The notes: generated by a model from the letters alone, not told the origin. DNA of 64,000 nt from Pseudoduganella armeniaca (GCF_003028855.1 NZ_CP028324.1:4402001-4466000); one strand, 5' to 3'. Counted from the stretch's first letter, positions 10,611-20,076 are shown. Made by a program: numbers and translations.

Positions 10611-10725
10611 CGTTTTATTCGTGACGAACCTGCTGTTGTGCGCCACATTGTGTGTGCGCGGCTGGCACGGGGCAATTGCGAAAATCACCAAAGCTTGAAA
10701 CGATATTTCACCGGGCTTGAACTTA

Positions 10726-10849
10726 AAAACCGGGGTCAGTCCCCAGGGGGGACAGAGCCCAAGCCCTGATGCGCCGGGGGATCTTCGCCAGACCTATCAC
10801 TGGCGTTTCAGGCTTAGGGTCTGTCCCTTCAGGGACTGACCCTGGTTTT
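10726..10849. repeat. Long imperfect inverted repeat (GGGGTCAGTCCC family)
   Basis: Two arms of about 43 bases (10726-10769 and 10807-10849) are inverted copies with a few mismatches, each containing a GGTCAGTCCC core and an AAGCC end, around a 37-base loop. The element lies between the fucosidase and receptor genes and would fold as a long RNA hairpin in the shared transcript. The right arm encodes the last residues and stop codon of the fucosidase. Related palindromes occur at 16614, 32722, 50970 and 56511. Confidence 0.75.
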
Positions 10850-13213
10850 CATCACCGGCAGCAATGCAGCGATCCCCGGCGTTATCCGCAGCCGCATGGC
10901 CTTGCCGGCATGGCGAACCAGTACGGTGCGTGGGTTGCCGCCTACCGCCCGGATCGCCGCCGCCGTCAGCTTGCCACCCGCCCACGCGATATCGACCTCA
11001 TACCCGCCCCGTGCGCGCAGGCCGCGCACCGATCCATCGGGCCAGGCTGCCGGCAGCGCCGGCAACAGGTCGATCGCGCCGTCATGCGACTGCAGCAGCA
11101 TCTCGACGATGGCCGCCGTGGCGCCGAAATTGCCGTCGATCTGGAACGGCGGATGGGCATCGAGCAGGTTCGGGTAGACGCCGCCGGCGTTGTTGTGCTC
11201 CGTGCCTTGCGACGCCTGCGTCGCCGCCCGCGCGCCCGGCTTGGCCAGCAGCCCGCGCAGCATCGTGTAGGCACGCTCGCCATCGTGCAGGCGGGCCCAG
11301 AATGCCATCTTCCAGGCCATCGACCAGCCGGTGCCGGCGTCGCCACGCGCGGCCAGCGACTTGCGCGCGGCCGCCGCCAGCGCCGGCGTGCGCAGCGGCG
11401 TGATCTGCCGCCCCGGGAAGACACCGAACAGGTGCGAGACGTGGCGGTGCGTATCACGCGGCGTATCGAGAACGGGATCGTGCTTTTCCTCCAGCCACTC
11501 CAGCAGTTGGCCCCAGCTGCCCACGCGCGGCCCGGCCAGCCGCTCGCGTGCCGCCGCCACCTGGCGCGCAAAAGCGCTGTCGCCCAGGATGCGCGCGGCC
11601 TGCGCCGTGTTGTCGAACACGTCCCACACCAGTTGCTGGTCGTACGTGACGCCATCCTCGACAGGGCCGTGTTCGGGCGACCAGCCGTTCGGTGCCACCA
11701 ACCGGCCGTCCGGCAGCCGCTTCAGGTAGTCCAGCCAGAACTGGCTGACTTCCTTCATCAGCGGGTAAGCGGTGGTGCGCAGGAAGGCGCGGTCCTGCGT
11801 GAACGCATAGTGTTCCCAGAAATGCTGGGCGTACCAGGCGTTGGCGGTCTTATTCCAGCGAAAGCCCGTGTAGCCGAACGGGTTCGATTCGGTGCGCACC
11901 GTCCAGCCCCGCACGGGTCGGCCATCGGCGCGGCGGAAGGACTCGACCGGTTCGCTTTCCGCCTGCTGACTGGCGTCGCCCGCGTTGGAGGGCGGCGGCC
12001 CATGGCGCGCGCTGTCCGCCACCAGCTGGCGGTAGGCCGGCACCAGCGCCTGCACGAAGCCGAACAGCGGCCCGGCCAGCTCGGACAGGTTGGCCGTCTC
12101 CGCCGGCCAGTAGTTCATCTGGATGTTGATGTTGGTGTGGTAGTCCGCGTTCCACGGCGGCGTCAGGCTGTTGTTCCACAGGCCCTGCAGGTTGGCCGGC
12201 AGCGGCCCGCGCGAGCTGGCGATCAGCAGGTAGCGGCCGTACTGGAACAAAAGCGCCTCCAGTTCCGGGTCCTGGCCCTGTGCCGTGTAGGCGTCGATTC
12301 GGCGGTCGGTGGTCAGCGCGCGGCGTTGCGCCGCGCTGGGCCCGACATCGAGCTCGACGCGACCGAACAGCGCGCGGTAGTCCGCTTCGTGCGCAGCCAG
12401 CAGTGCCGGCCAATCCTGCCCGGCCGCCCGCGTCACCTGCGCCGTCACGCGCGCCAGCGGATGCTGGCCCTGGAAATGGCGCGCGGCGTCCGGCACGTAG
12501 CTGGTGCCGGCGCCCAGCACCAGCGTGACGCTGTCGCAGCCCTCGAAGCGCACGGAATCGCCCGCCATCGTGACCGTCCCGCCTTCGTGTAGCACCTGCA
12601 CCTGGCTGGCGTAGTCCATCACGTTGCTCGACGGCGCAAGGTAGCCCGGCGTCCACTGGTTGCCCAGCGCCGGCGTGACGACGAAGCCGGCCAGCGAACC
12701 GGTGGCGTACAGGCGGTTGCCGGCCGCACGCACGTGGGCGCCGTGCATGTCCGTCAGCCGCACCGTGCCGCTGTGCGCGCCGGGGCGGTCGGCCGTCAGA
12801 CGCAAAACGATCGCGTCGGCCGGGTGGCTGGCCAGCACCTCGCGCGTGTAACGCACGCCAGCGTGCGTGTACGTGACCGTGTGCAGCGCGCGCGCCAGGT
12901 CGAGCGTGCGGCGGTAGTCCGTGGCCTGCTCGTGGCCGGGCAGCTCGACATACAGGTCGCCGAACGGCTGGAACGCGCCCATGGTTGTTTCGTCGCCGGT
13001 CCACAAGGTGATGTCGTTGAACGCCAGGTGCTCGCGGCCCGGCTGCCCGAACACCATCGCGCCGATGCGGCCGTTCCCGACCGGCAGCGCCTCGCGCTCC
13101 CAGCCTTCCGCCGTCTCGGCGGCGGGCCGGTCGTAGCGCAAGGCCAGGTCGGGCGCCGCGCATGCCTGCGCCGCCGCCAGCACGGCGGCCAGCACCAGCG
13201 ACCATGCCGTCAC
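10829..13213 (-). CDS. GH95 alpha-L-fucosidase
   Basis: Encodes 794 residues from a GTG start that overlaps the upstream gene's TGA (GTGA, 13213-13210), so translation is coupled. A signal peptide runs to about residue 20 (ACA-AP). GH95 landmarks are the NINIQMNYWPAE segment near residue 360 (catalytic Asn pair), the general acid Glu of SPEHGP near residue 513, and QIDGNFGATAAI near residue 696. Family members remove alpha-1,2-L-fucose, or in some plant-polymer branches alpha-L-galactose, from xyloglucan side chains. The terminal KTRVSP peptide and stop are supplied by an inverted repeat, which suggests that the element replaced the native 3' end. Confidence 0.9.
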   Translation of the reverse strand: MTAWSLVLAAVLAAAQACAAPDLALRYDRPAAETAEGWEREALPVGNGRIGAMVFGQPGREHLAFNDITLWTGDETTMGAFQPFGDLYVELPGHEQATDYRRTLDLARALHTVTYTHAGVRYTREVLASHPADAIVLRLTADRPGAHSGTVRLTDMHGAHVRAAGNRLYATGSLAGFVVTPALGNQWTPGYLAPSSNVMDYASQVQVLHEGGTVTMAGDSVRFEGCDSVTLVLGAGTSYVPDAARHFQGQHPLARVTAQVTRAAGQDWPALLAAHEADYRALFGRVELDVGPSAAQRRALTTDRRIDAYTAQGQDPELEALLFQYGRYLLIASSRGPLPANLQGLWNNSLTPPWNADYHTNINIQMNYWPAETANLSELAGPLFGFVQALVPAYRQLVADSARHGPPPSNAGDASQQAESEPVESFRRADGRPVRGWTVRTESNPFGYTGFRWNKTANAWYAQHFWEHYAFTQDRAFLRTTAYPLMKEVSQFWLDYLKRLPDGRLVAPNGWSPEHGPVEDGVTYDQQLVWDVFDNTAQAARILGDSAFARQVAAARERLAGPRVGSWGQLLEWLEEKHDPVLDTPRDTHRHVSHLFGVFPGRQITPLRTPALAAAARKSLAARGDAGTGWSMAWKMAFWARLHDGERAYTMLRGLLAKPGARAATQASQGTEHNNAGGVYPNLLDAHPPFQIDGNFGATAAIVEMLLQSHDGAIDLLPALPAAWPDGSVRGLRARGGYEVDIAWAGGKLTAAAIRAVGGNPRTVLVRHAGKAMRLRITPGIAALLPVMKTRVSP

Positions 13214-16200
13214 GGCGCGTCCACTGGCTGGCCGTAGACGATGCCGCGTCCCGCGGTGCTCATGTAGACGCGGCCGAACACGTTCATGTCGCCGACGATG
13301 AAGCCGCCGTCGCCCGGCCCGCCGTACTGGTGGGCGTCGTCGTTGATGCGCTGCCAGTGCGCGCCGGCGTCGACCGAGCGGTACACGCCGCGCTGCCCGT
13401 CCAGCGTGCCCCACAGGTAGACCGCGGGGTCGGTCGCGCCGTCGGCGGCCTTGCCGAAGCCGACGGCGCCGGCGTAGGCGATGCCGCTCACGGTGGCGAA
13501 ACTGTGTCCGCCGTCGCGCGAGCGCACCAGCCCGCCATCGCGCAGGGCGATCCACACGTCCCGGCGCGGCCTGGCATCACGCCCAGCACGTTGGAACCAC
13601 CGGCCGGCAAGCGCGCGGCCGGCGCAAACGACTGGCCGCCGTCGCGGCTGACCAGGAACGCGCCTTCCTGGTAGGCGTAGAAGCGCAGCGGATCGACCGG
13701 GTCGGCCACTGGCCGGATGTTGGTGCCGGCCAGCCCCGCCACCCGGGTCCAGGTCTTGCCCAGATCCGTGCTGCGCCACGTGGCCGTGGCCTGCGCGGGA
13801 CTGTGCAGCAGCACGCCGCCGTCGGCGGCCAATGCCAGTTGGCCGTGCTTGCCCTTCACGACTGGCGCAGGCTGCCAACTGGCGCCGCCGTCGATGCTGG
13901 TGTACAGGTGCGCGCCGGCCCGCGCCAGCACGGCCGGCCGCACGGCCGCCATGGCCAGCCCGAACGTGGTGCCCATGCGCGGCTGGTGCGTGGGGCTGTA
14001 GCGGGCCGGGTCGCGATGGACGAAGCCGTCCACGTCGCCCACCACGGAGAGCAGCGGCCCGCCCGGCACGCTGACGAGGTTCAAAGGCACCGTCTCTTCC
14101 ATGCCCTGCACGGCAAAACGCCACGTCGTCGGCGTAGCGTCCAGGTTCGCGCTGTGAAATACGCCGTTGCCGGAGGTGACCCAGGCCGCGCTGCCGTCGA
14201 ACGGATCGAAGGCGACGGAGCCGGTCCAGTGGATGCCGTGGCCGGCGATCCAGTCGATGCCGGCGTTGTCGCGCGCGATGCCGCGCGCCACCAGGTCGGT
14301 CCAGCTGGCGCCGCCGTCGCGCGACAGGTACAGCCGGTCGCCCTTCTCGCCCCGGCCCGGGTCGCCCTGCGGCACGAAGGTGTTGATGGTCGAGACCAGC
14401 ACGCGGCGCGGGTCGTTGCGGTCGATGGCGATGCCGGAAAAGGCGCTGCGCGCCCCTGGCGGCGTGACGTCCCGCCAGCGGCCAGTGTCGCCGGCGTACT
14501 GCCACACGCCGCCCCGGTTTACCGGTTCCTTGCCGCCCTGGTCCGGATGGGGACCGGCACCGTTGGCGAACGTGACGTACAGCTTGCCTTGCCCGTCCAG
14601 CGCGGCGCGGTGCGGCATCAGGTCGCGCGGCGTGCCTGTCAGCGCGACGAATGTGTCGCCGCCGTCGTCGCTGCGGTACAACTGCGGCCCCACGCTGCCG
14701 TAGCGCGACACGCCCACGTACAGCCGGCGCGCGGCGGGGTCCGGCAGCACGAAGGCGATGCCGACGCCGTTCGGGGTCGTGCGCACGTCCAGCGCCGCCA
14801 GCCGCTGCCAGGTGGCGCCAGCGTCGCGGCTGCGAAACAGGCCATCGGCGCGCGTGCCCGCGTACAGCACGTTGCCGTCGTGCGGATCGACGGCGAGGCG
14901 CTCGCCGTTCTGCCGGCCCATGCCGTTGCCATGGGTCTTGAACTGGGCGCTGACGTCCGTCACGGCAAAGGTCCTGCCGTAGTCGCGCGAGCGCAGCACA
15001 GCGGTGCGGCCGCCGTTCAGGTAAGCGGTGCCGGCCAGCAGGTAGACCTTGGCCGCGTCACGCGGATCGACGGCCAGCGCGTCCACGCCCAGGAGGCCGG
15101 TCTGGTCTTCGCCGACCCAGTCCTGCAGGGCGCTCCAGCGCGCGCTGGCGCCATCCCAGCGGTAGGCGCCGCCGACGTCGGTGCGGGCATACACGACGCC
15201 GCGCTCGGACGGGCTGGGCACCACGGCCGTGACGAAACCGCCCCCGCCGATGGCGACGCTGTCCCAGCGGTAGCCGCTCAAGAGCTGCTGCAGCACCGGC
15301 TCCATCGCCTCGGCCCACAGCGCGTAGCCGCGCGCGTTGGGGTGCAGCAGGTCCGGCATCACGTCCGTCGGCAGCACCCCATGCGCGTCCAGGAAAGCGC
15401 GCGAGACGTCGTGGTAGAACACCTGCCGGCCGTCGGCGAAGCCGGCGATGATGCGGTTGATGTCGGCGTTGATGCGGCGCTGGCGGCTGTCCGGCTGGGC
15501 GTCCCGTGGGAAGATGCCGAGCAGGAGGATCTTCGCCCGTGGCAGGCGCTGGCGCAGTTCGGCCACGATGCGTTCCAGGCCGGCGGCGGTCGTGCGCGGA
15601 TCTTCCTGGCGGTGGCCCGTGTTGTTGGTGCCGGCCATCAGCACGACCACCTTGGGCGCGAGCCCATCCACCTCGCCGTGCCGCAGGCGCCACAGGATGT
15701 TCTCGGTGCGGTCGCCGCTGTAACCCAGGTTCAGCGCGTGATAGCGCGCGTAGCGGCGCGCCCATTCGTCCTTGCCCTCCTTTTCCCAGCCCTGGGTGAT
15801 GGAGTCGCCCAGGAAGACGACCTCGGGCAGCGTGCCGCTGGCGCGGCGTTCGGCGATCTCGTCGAGCTTCTGTTGGTGGCGCGGCATCCACCAGTCCAGC
15901 GACCAGGGCTCATTGAGCGGTTCCGGCGTGATGGACACGGTGCGATAGTCCGGGCATTGCGCGTTGGGCCGGCCCACGCGCTTGAAGCGTACGTTGGCGA
16001 CGGCCACCTCGCCCGAGCCGTTGGCCTCGATCGAGAATGGCCGGCGGATGGCGGAAAAGTCGTCGCCCGTGCGCGTGAAGCAGGACAGCGGGAATTCCAG
16101 GTGGCGCCAGCCCTTGCCCGCCGCCGCGCGCGACTGCAACACGTAGGGCACCTTGCGCTCGCAATCCTTGCCGCAGCCCAGCTGGAAGTAGATGCCGCCC

Positions 16201-16576
16201 TTGCTCATCGCGCGCACGTCCAGGTCGAAGGCCAGCACGCCGTCCGGGGCGTACGGGCGCAGGTCACGCGTCCCCCTTGGTCGTCCTCGTCGCCCTCGAT
16301 GCGCAGGCTGGCATACCAGGTGTCGCGGAAGTTCAGCACCAGCGCGTCGCGCTTGCCGGCCTTGACGGCGTCGGCGCGGACGACGGCGGACGGCTGCTTC
16401 GGGTTGGGCGGCAGCGTGATCGAGCGGCCCGTCAGCACGGCCTGGCCTTCCGAATGCGCGGCGCTGACGTGCCAGCCGGGGGCGGGCTTGCCGGTGTAGA
16501 CGTTCAGGTCGGGCGTGGCGGCGTGTACGTGCAAGGCGGCCAGGGCGAGCAGGCCGGCTGGGAGAATACTGTGCAT
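13210..16576 (-). CDS. Fused SGNH esterase-GH74 xyloglucanase (two apparent frameshifts)
   Basis: A secreted multidomain enzyme of about 1122 residues if two missing bases are restored. A signal peptide (MHSILPAG to HVHA) is followed by an ExoP-type beta-sandwich (about 60-205), which contains GIYFQLGCGKDCERK. Next comes an SGNH hydrolase with GDSIT, GYSGDRT, GTNN and DLLHPN blocks (about 245-430), then a GH74 seven-bladed double propeller with its two catalytic Asp in ARTDVGGAYRW and AFDPFDG. GH74 cuts the xyloglucan backbone; the SGNH part is inferred to remove acetyl groups. Frame breaks lie at 16272-16276 (C5, should be C6) and 13560-13562 (C3, should be C4). No stop separates the SGNH and GH74 parts. 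The start at 16576 has no clear ribosome site. Confidence 0.85.
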
Positions 16577-16613
16577 TGAGGTGTAAGGATCGTGGAGATA
16601 AAAGCCAACCCGA

Positions 16614-16647
16614 GGGGACAGGCTCCCGCATGCGGGAGCCTGTCCCC
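16614..16647. repeat. Perfect 34-bp palindrome (GGGGACAGGC family)
   Basis: A perfect 34-base palindrome with GGGGACAGGCTCCCGC as its half. It lies between the xylF stop and the esterase-xyloglucanase start, so it would form a very stable intercistronic hairpin on either strand. No T-run follows it on the minus strand, so a processing or attenuation role is more likely than simple termination. Confidence 0.85.
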
Positions 16648-16655
16648 GGTCCTTC

Positions 16656-17660
16656 TTACTTTCCGGCCAGCTGGGCGCTGGTGTAGAAGCCGTCCTTGAC
16701 CAGCAGGTCGACATTGTCCTTGGTCAGCGCCGTCGGTTTCAAGAGCAGCGAGTCGACCTTCTTGAAGCCGTTGTCGTACTGCGAGTTGAACGCCGGCTTC
16801 TCGTTGCGCACCAGCTGCACCGACAGCTTGGCGGCCTCGCTGGCGATCGCCTTCAAGGGCTTGTACACCGTCATCGCCTGGGTGCCGGCCACCACACGGC
16901 GCACCGCCGCCAGGTCGGCATCCTGGCCGGACACAGGCACCTTGCCGGCCAGCTTCTGCGCACCCAGCGCCTGGATCGCGCCGCCGGCGGTGGCGTCGTT
17001 CGAGGCCACCACTGCGTCGATCTTGTTGCCGTTCGCCGTCAGCGCGTTTTCCACGATCGCCAGCGCCTCGCTGGGACTCCAGTCCTTGACCCACTGCTTG
17101 CCGACGATCTTGATGGCGCCCTTGTCCACCAGCGGCTGCAGCACGGCCATCTGGCCTTCGCGCAGGATCTTGGCGTTGTTGTCGGTGGGCGCGCCGCCCA
17201 GCAGGTAGTAATTCCCCTTCGGTACCCGCTCCACCAGCGCGCGTGCCTGCATCTCGCCCACTGCCTTGTTGTCGAACGAGATATAGGCGTCCAGGTCCGC
17301 GTTCAGCGCCAGCCGGTCGTATGAGATGACCTTGATGCCGGCCTTCTTGGCCTCTTTGATAGCGTTACCAAGAACGGTCGCGTTATACGGCACGATGACG
17401 ATCGCATCGACGCCACGGGCGATCAGGTTCTCGATCTGCGAGATCTGCTTTTGCTCGCTGCCGTCGGCCGACTGCACGAACACCTTGGCGCCCAGCTGGG
17501 TCGCCGCGGCGACAAAATAGTCGCGGTCGCGCGCCCAGCGCTCCAGGCGCAGGTCGTCGATCGAAAAGCCGATCTTCGGGTTCTTCGCGTCCGCGCTGGC
17601 CGTGCCGCTGGCCAGCAACAACATCGATGCCGCGACGGCGGCTGCCATGATCTTTTTCAT
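16656..17660 (-). CDS. xylF: Periplasmic xylose-binding protein
   Basis: A 334-residue periplasmic sugar-binding protein (peripla_BP_4 fold) with a signal peptide (MKKIMAAAVAAS to ASA-D). Sequence such as GFSIDDLRLERWARDRDYF, NLIARGVDAIVIVPYN and ASNDATAGGAIQAL is characteristic of XylF. The start at 17660 is fixed by GAGGAGA eight bases upstream; an earlier ATG has no ribosome site. It should bind D-xylose for an ABC importer, but no xylG or xylH lies beside it. It sits between galM and the xyloglucanase, so xylose freed by GH31 is the likely ligand. Its ATPase and permease must be elsewhere, or it may serve another permease. Confidence 0.9.
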   Translation of the reverse strand: MKKIMAAAVAASMLLLASGTASADAKNPKIGFSIDDLRLERWARDRDYFVAAATQLGAKVFVQSADGSEQKQISQIENLIARGVDAIVIVPYNATVLGNAIKEAKKAGIKVISYDRLALNADLDAYISFDNKAVGEMQARALVERVPKGNYYLLGGAPTDNNAKILREGQMAVLQPLVDKGAIKIVGKQWVKDWSPSEALAIVENALTANGNKIDAVVASNDATAGGAIQALGAQKLAGKVPVSGQDADLAAVRRVVAGTQAMTVYKPLKAIASEAAKLSVQLVRNEKPAFNSQYDNGFKKVDSLLLKPTALTKDNVDLLVKDGFYTSAQLAGK

Positions 17661-17682
17661 GCTCGTCTCCTCTTGGTTGATA

Positions 17683-17774
17683 GTTAGCACTGCGAGTTAG
17701 CACTGCGAGTTAGCACTGCGAGTCAGCACTGCGAGTCAGCACTGTAGTTGGCACTGCGTTCAGCATTGCAGCGA
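17683..17774. repeat. Tandem array of a 13-bp unit (GTTAGCACTGCGA)
   Basis: Three exact copies (17683-17721) are followed by one or two single-mismatch copies and degenerate copies up to about 17774. On the minus strand each unit carries TGA or TAA, and the outermost degenerate unit supplies the galM stop codon. The array fills the whole galM-xylF gap and ends just before the xylF ribosome site. Confidence 0.85.
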
Positions 17775-18809
17775 CAGCCGGTAGACGGTGGTCTGGCGGT
17801 ACACCTGGCCAGGACGCAGGATGACCGCCGCCGCGTACTGGCCATTGAGCTGGTCGGGATAGGCGCCCGCCTCCAGGCAGAAGCCGTCGTGGCGGGCGTA
17901 AGGCCGGCGGCTGCGTCCCTGCACGCCCTCCAGGCAGTTACCGCTGTAGAACTGCAGCCCGGCCTCGGTCGTGGCCACCTGCAACTGGCGCCCGGAACCG
18001 GGGTCGTACACGCGCGCGACGGTGCGCAGCGCCTGGGCGCCGCCGGGGGCGCCCTCGGACAGGCAGTAGCAGTGATCGAAGCCGCCGGCCAGGCCGATCT
18101 GCGCGTCCGGCCAGCGCAGGCGTGGCCCGATGGCGGCCGGCTGGCGGAAGTCGAACGGCGTGCCGCCCACGGCCACGCGGCCGACCGGAATGCCGGCCGG
18201 GTCGACCTGCAGGTAGTAGTCGGCGTCGATCTGCAGCATGTGGTCACCCACGTCGCCCACGCCGCCGTTCAGGTTGAAGTACGGGTGCGAGGTCAGGTTG
18301 AGCGGCGTCGGCGCATCCGACGTGGCCTGGTACTCGATCGACAGGCAACCGTCATCGTCGAGCTGGTAGAACACCTGCACCTCGACGTTGCCGGGAAAGC
18401 CGCCCTGCCCGTCCGGCGAGACGTGGCGCAAGGTCAAGCCGCCGTGCGCCAGCACGCCGCGCCAGTGCGCGCAGTGGAAGCCGGCGTCGCCACCGTGCAG
18501 GTGGTTGCCGCGGTCATTGACGTCCGCCTGCATGGCGCGGCCGTCCAGCATGAAGCGGCCCTGGGCGATGCGGTTGGCCCAGCGCCCGATGATGGCGCCG
18601 AAATACGACGGGTTGTGGCGGTACTGGGCGTCGCTCGGGTAGCCCAGCAGCACGTCGGCCATGCGGCCGTAGCGGTCCGGCGCCCACCACGACACCAGCG
18701 CGGCGCCCCGTTCGCTGACGGTGACGCGCATGCCGTAGGCGTTACGCAATGTGAACAGCTGGGCCTCGGTGCATGGCATGGGGAGAGTCGGTGCGGATTT
18801 GAAGGTCAT
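17760..18809 (-). CDS. galM: Aldose 1-epimerase (galactose mutarotase)
   Basis: A 349-residue cytoplasmic enzyme interconverting alpha and beta anomers of free aldoses. The fold signatures GNHLHGG, NLTSHPYFNLNG and LEAGAYPDQLN contain the catalytic His and Glu of GalM. It lies 11 bp after the xylR stop and before xylF, which fits processing of xylose, galactose and glucose released from xyloglucan. The start at 18809 gives MTFKSAP; the ribosome site is weak (CAGG), so coupling from xylR is likely. The last few codons fall in a degenerate tandem-repeat unit. Confidence 0.9.
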   Translation of the reverse strand: MTFKSAPTLPMPCTEAQLFTLRNAYGMRVTVSERGAALVSWWAPDRYGRMADVLLGYPSDAQYRHNPSYFGAIIGRWANRIAQGRFMLDGRAMQADVNDRGNHLHGGDAGFHCAHWRGVLAHGGLTLRHVSPDGQGGFPGNVEVQVFYQLDDDGCLSIEYQATSDAPTPLNLTSHPYFNLNGGVGDVGDHMLQIDADYYLQVDPAGIPVGRVAVGGTPFDFRQPAAIGPRLRWPDAQIGLAGGFDHCYCLSEGAPGGAQALRTVARVYDPGSGRQLQVATTEAGLQFYSGNCLEGVQGRSRRPYARHDGFCLEAGAYPDQLNGQYAAAVILRPGQVYRQTTVYRLSLQC

Positions 18810-18820
18810 GGCCTGCGCTT

Positions 18821-20041
18821 TCAGGCTTGGAGGTCGGGGATGCCCAACGTGGGCAGTCCCAGCGCCGGGGCGCTGCTGCGCGCGCGCTCCTGCCAGGCGC
18901 GCGGCGTGCAGCCAAGCTCGCGCTTGAACACGGAATGCATGTACTGGCTGGACGTGAAGCCGCACTTGATGGCCACGTCGGTCAGGTTGCAGTCGCCGCG
19001 GTCGAGGTAGGCGATGGCCGCCTCCAGGCGCAAGCGCAGGATCTCGTCGTGCACGCTGCAGCCCAGCTCCTGGCGGAAGTAGCATTCCAGGGTGGAGCGC
19101 GAGATGCCCACGTAGTCGGCCACCTGGTCGGTCTTGATGCCCTGGCAGGCATATTGGCGGATGAAATGGCGCGCGCGCATCACGTGCGGATGCTTGGCCC
19201 GTTCGTGCTTGCTGGAGGCCAGCACGTTGATGCCGGCCGGCGGCACCAGGATGCGGGTGTCGGTCAGGCGCACGCCGTGCAGCATCTGGTCCAGCAGGTG
19301 GGCGGCGGTGCGCCCCATCTCCTCGGCGCCCTGGATCACGGAACTCATCGGAATGCGCGTGAGCATGCGCGCCAGCGGATCGTTGTCGATGCCGATCAGC
19401 GCGACCTGTTCCGGCACCTCGATGCCGGCCAGCGCGCAGGCCTGCAGCAGCTGGCGCGCGCGGGCATCGGTGACGGCGATGATGCCGACGGGCTTGGGCA
19501 GGCCGTGCAACCAGGCGATCTGCTGCTCCACCGCCTCGTTCCACAGCGGCGCGCTGGTGCACTGGCCGCGGTACACCTCCGGTTCCAGCTTGTCGCGCTT
19601 CATCAAGCGGCAGAAGGCTTTTTCGCGCTCCTGCGCCCAGCGGTTCTCCTGCGCTTCGGGCAGGCTGAACAAGGCCAGGTTGCGCAGGCCCGCCTCGATC
19701 AGGTGGTCGTAGGCCAGCTTGATCAGCTTGAAGTTGTCGGTGGCGACGTACGGAACACCGGGCGGGTAGTCGGTAGCGCTCTCATAAGAGCCGCCAACGG
19801 CCACCACGGGCACGCGGCAGGCGGCAAGCGCGTCGGCCACGGCGGGGTTGTCGAAGTCGGCGATGATGCCGTCGCCCTGCCACTGGTCGATGCCGGACAG
19901 GCGGGCGCGAAAATCCTCTTCCAGGAACAGGTCCCAGGCCGTGCGCGTGCTGGCCAGGTAAGCGGCGATCCCGGTGATGACTTCGCGGTCGAATATTTTA
20001 TTGGCATTGAAAAGCAGCGCGATGCGATGCGTTCTCAGCAT
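18821..20041 (-). CDS. xylR: AraC-family xylose-responsive regulator
   Basis: A 406-residue regulator. An N-terminal periplasmic-binding-protein-like sensor domain (about 1-280, with GIIADFDNP and ALIGIDNDPLARML) precedes a C-terminal AraC DNA-binding domain (about 300-395) with two helix-turn-helix units (VADYVGISRSTLECYFRQ and VAIKCGFTSSQYMHSVFK). This is the layout of E. coli XylR, which activates xylose genes on binding xylose. A GGGGAGA ribosome site lies six bases before ATG. It is the first gene of the minus-strand series, so it probably controls xylF and possibly the whole xyloglucan locus. Confidence 0.9.
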   Translation of the reverse strand: MLRTHRIALLFNANKIFDREVITGIAAYLASTRTAWDLFLEEDFRARLSGIDQWQGDGIIADFDNPAVADALAACRVPVVAVGGSYESATDYPPGVPYVATDNFKLIKLAYDHLIEAGLRNLALFSLPEAQENRWAQEREKAFCRLMKRDKLEPEVYRGQCTSAPLWNEAVEQQIAWLHGLPKPVGIIAVTDARARQLLQACALAGIEVPEQVALIGIDNDPLARMLTRIPMSSVIQGAEEMGRTAAHLLDQMLHGVRLTDTRILVPPAGINVLASSKHERAKHPHVMRARHFIRQYACQGIKTDQVADYVGISRSTLECYFRQELGCSVHDEILRLRLEAAIAYLDRGDCNLTDVAIKCGFTSSQYMHSVFKRELGCTPRAWQERARSSAPALGLPTLGIPDLQA

Positions 20042-20070
20042 GGTTGTCTCCCCTCACTCCGAGTTGCACC

Positions 20071-20076
20071 ATTGTA
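20071..20076 (-). promoter_or_regulatory. Candidate -10 box of xylR
   Basis: TACAAT on the minus strand, about 30 bases before the xylR ATG. No good -35 lies at the usual distance, which would suit an activator-dependent promoter. Confidence 0.35.

Noticed and set aside
13803..16499. 898-codon plus-strand open frame opposite the esterase-xyloglucanase gene
   Set aside because: Composition is biased (His, Arg, Val, Ala) without a fold, and the minus strand shows SGNH and GH74 motifs. It is a shadow frame.
16614..16647. CRISPR or IS end at the perfect palindrome
   Set aside because: A single palindrome with no spacers, transposase or target-site duplication. It fits the dispersed repeat family instead.
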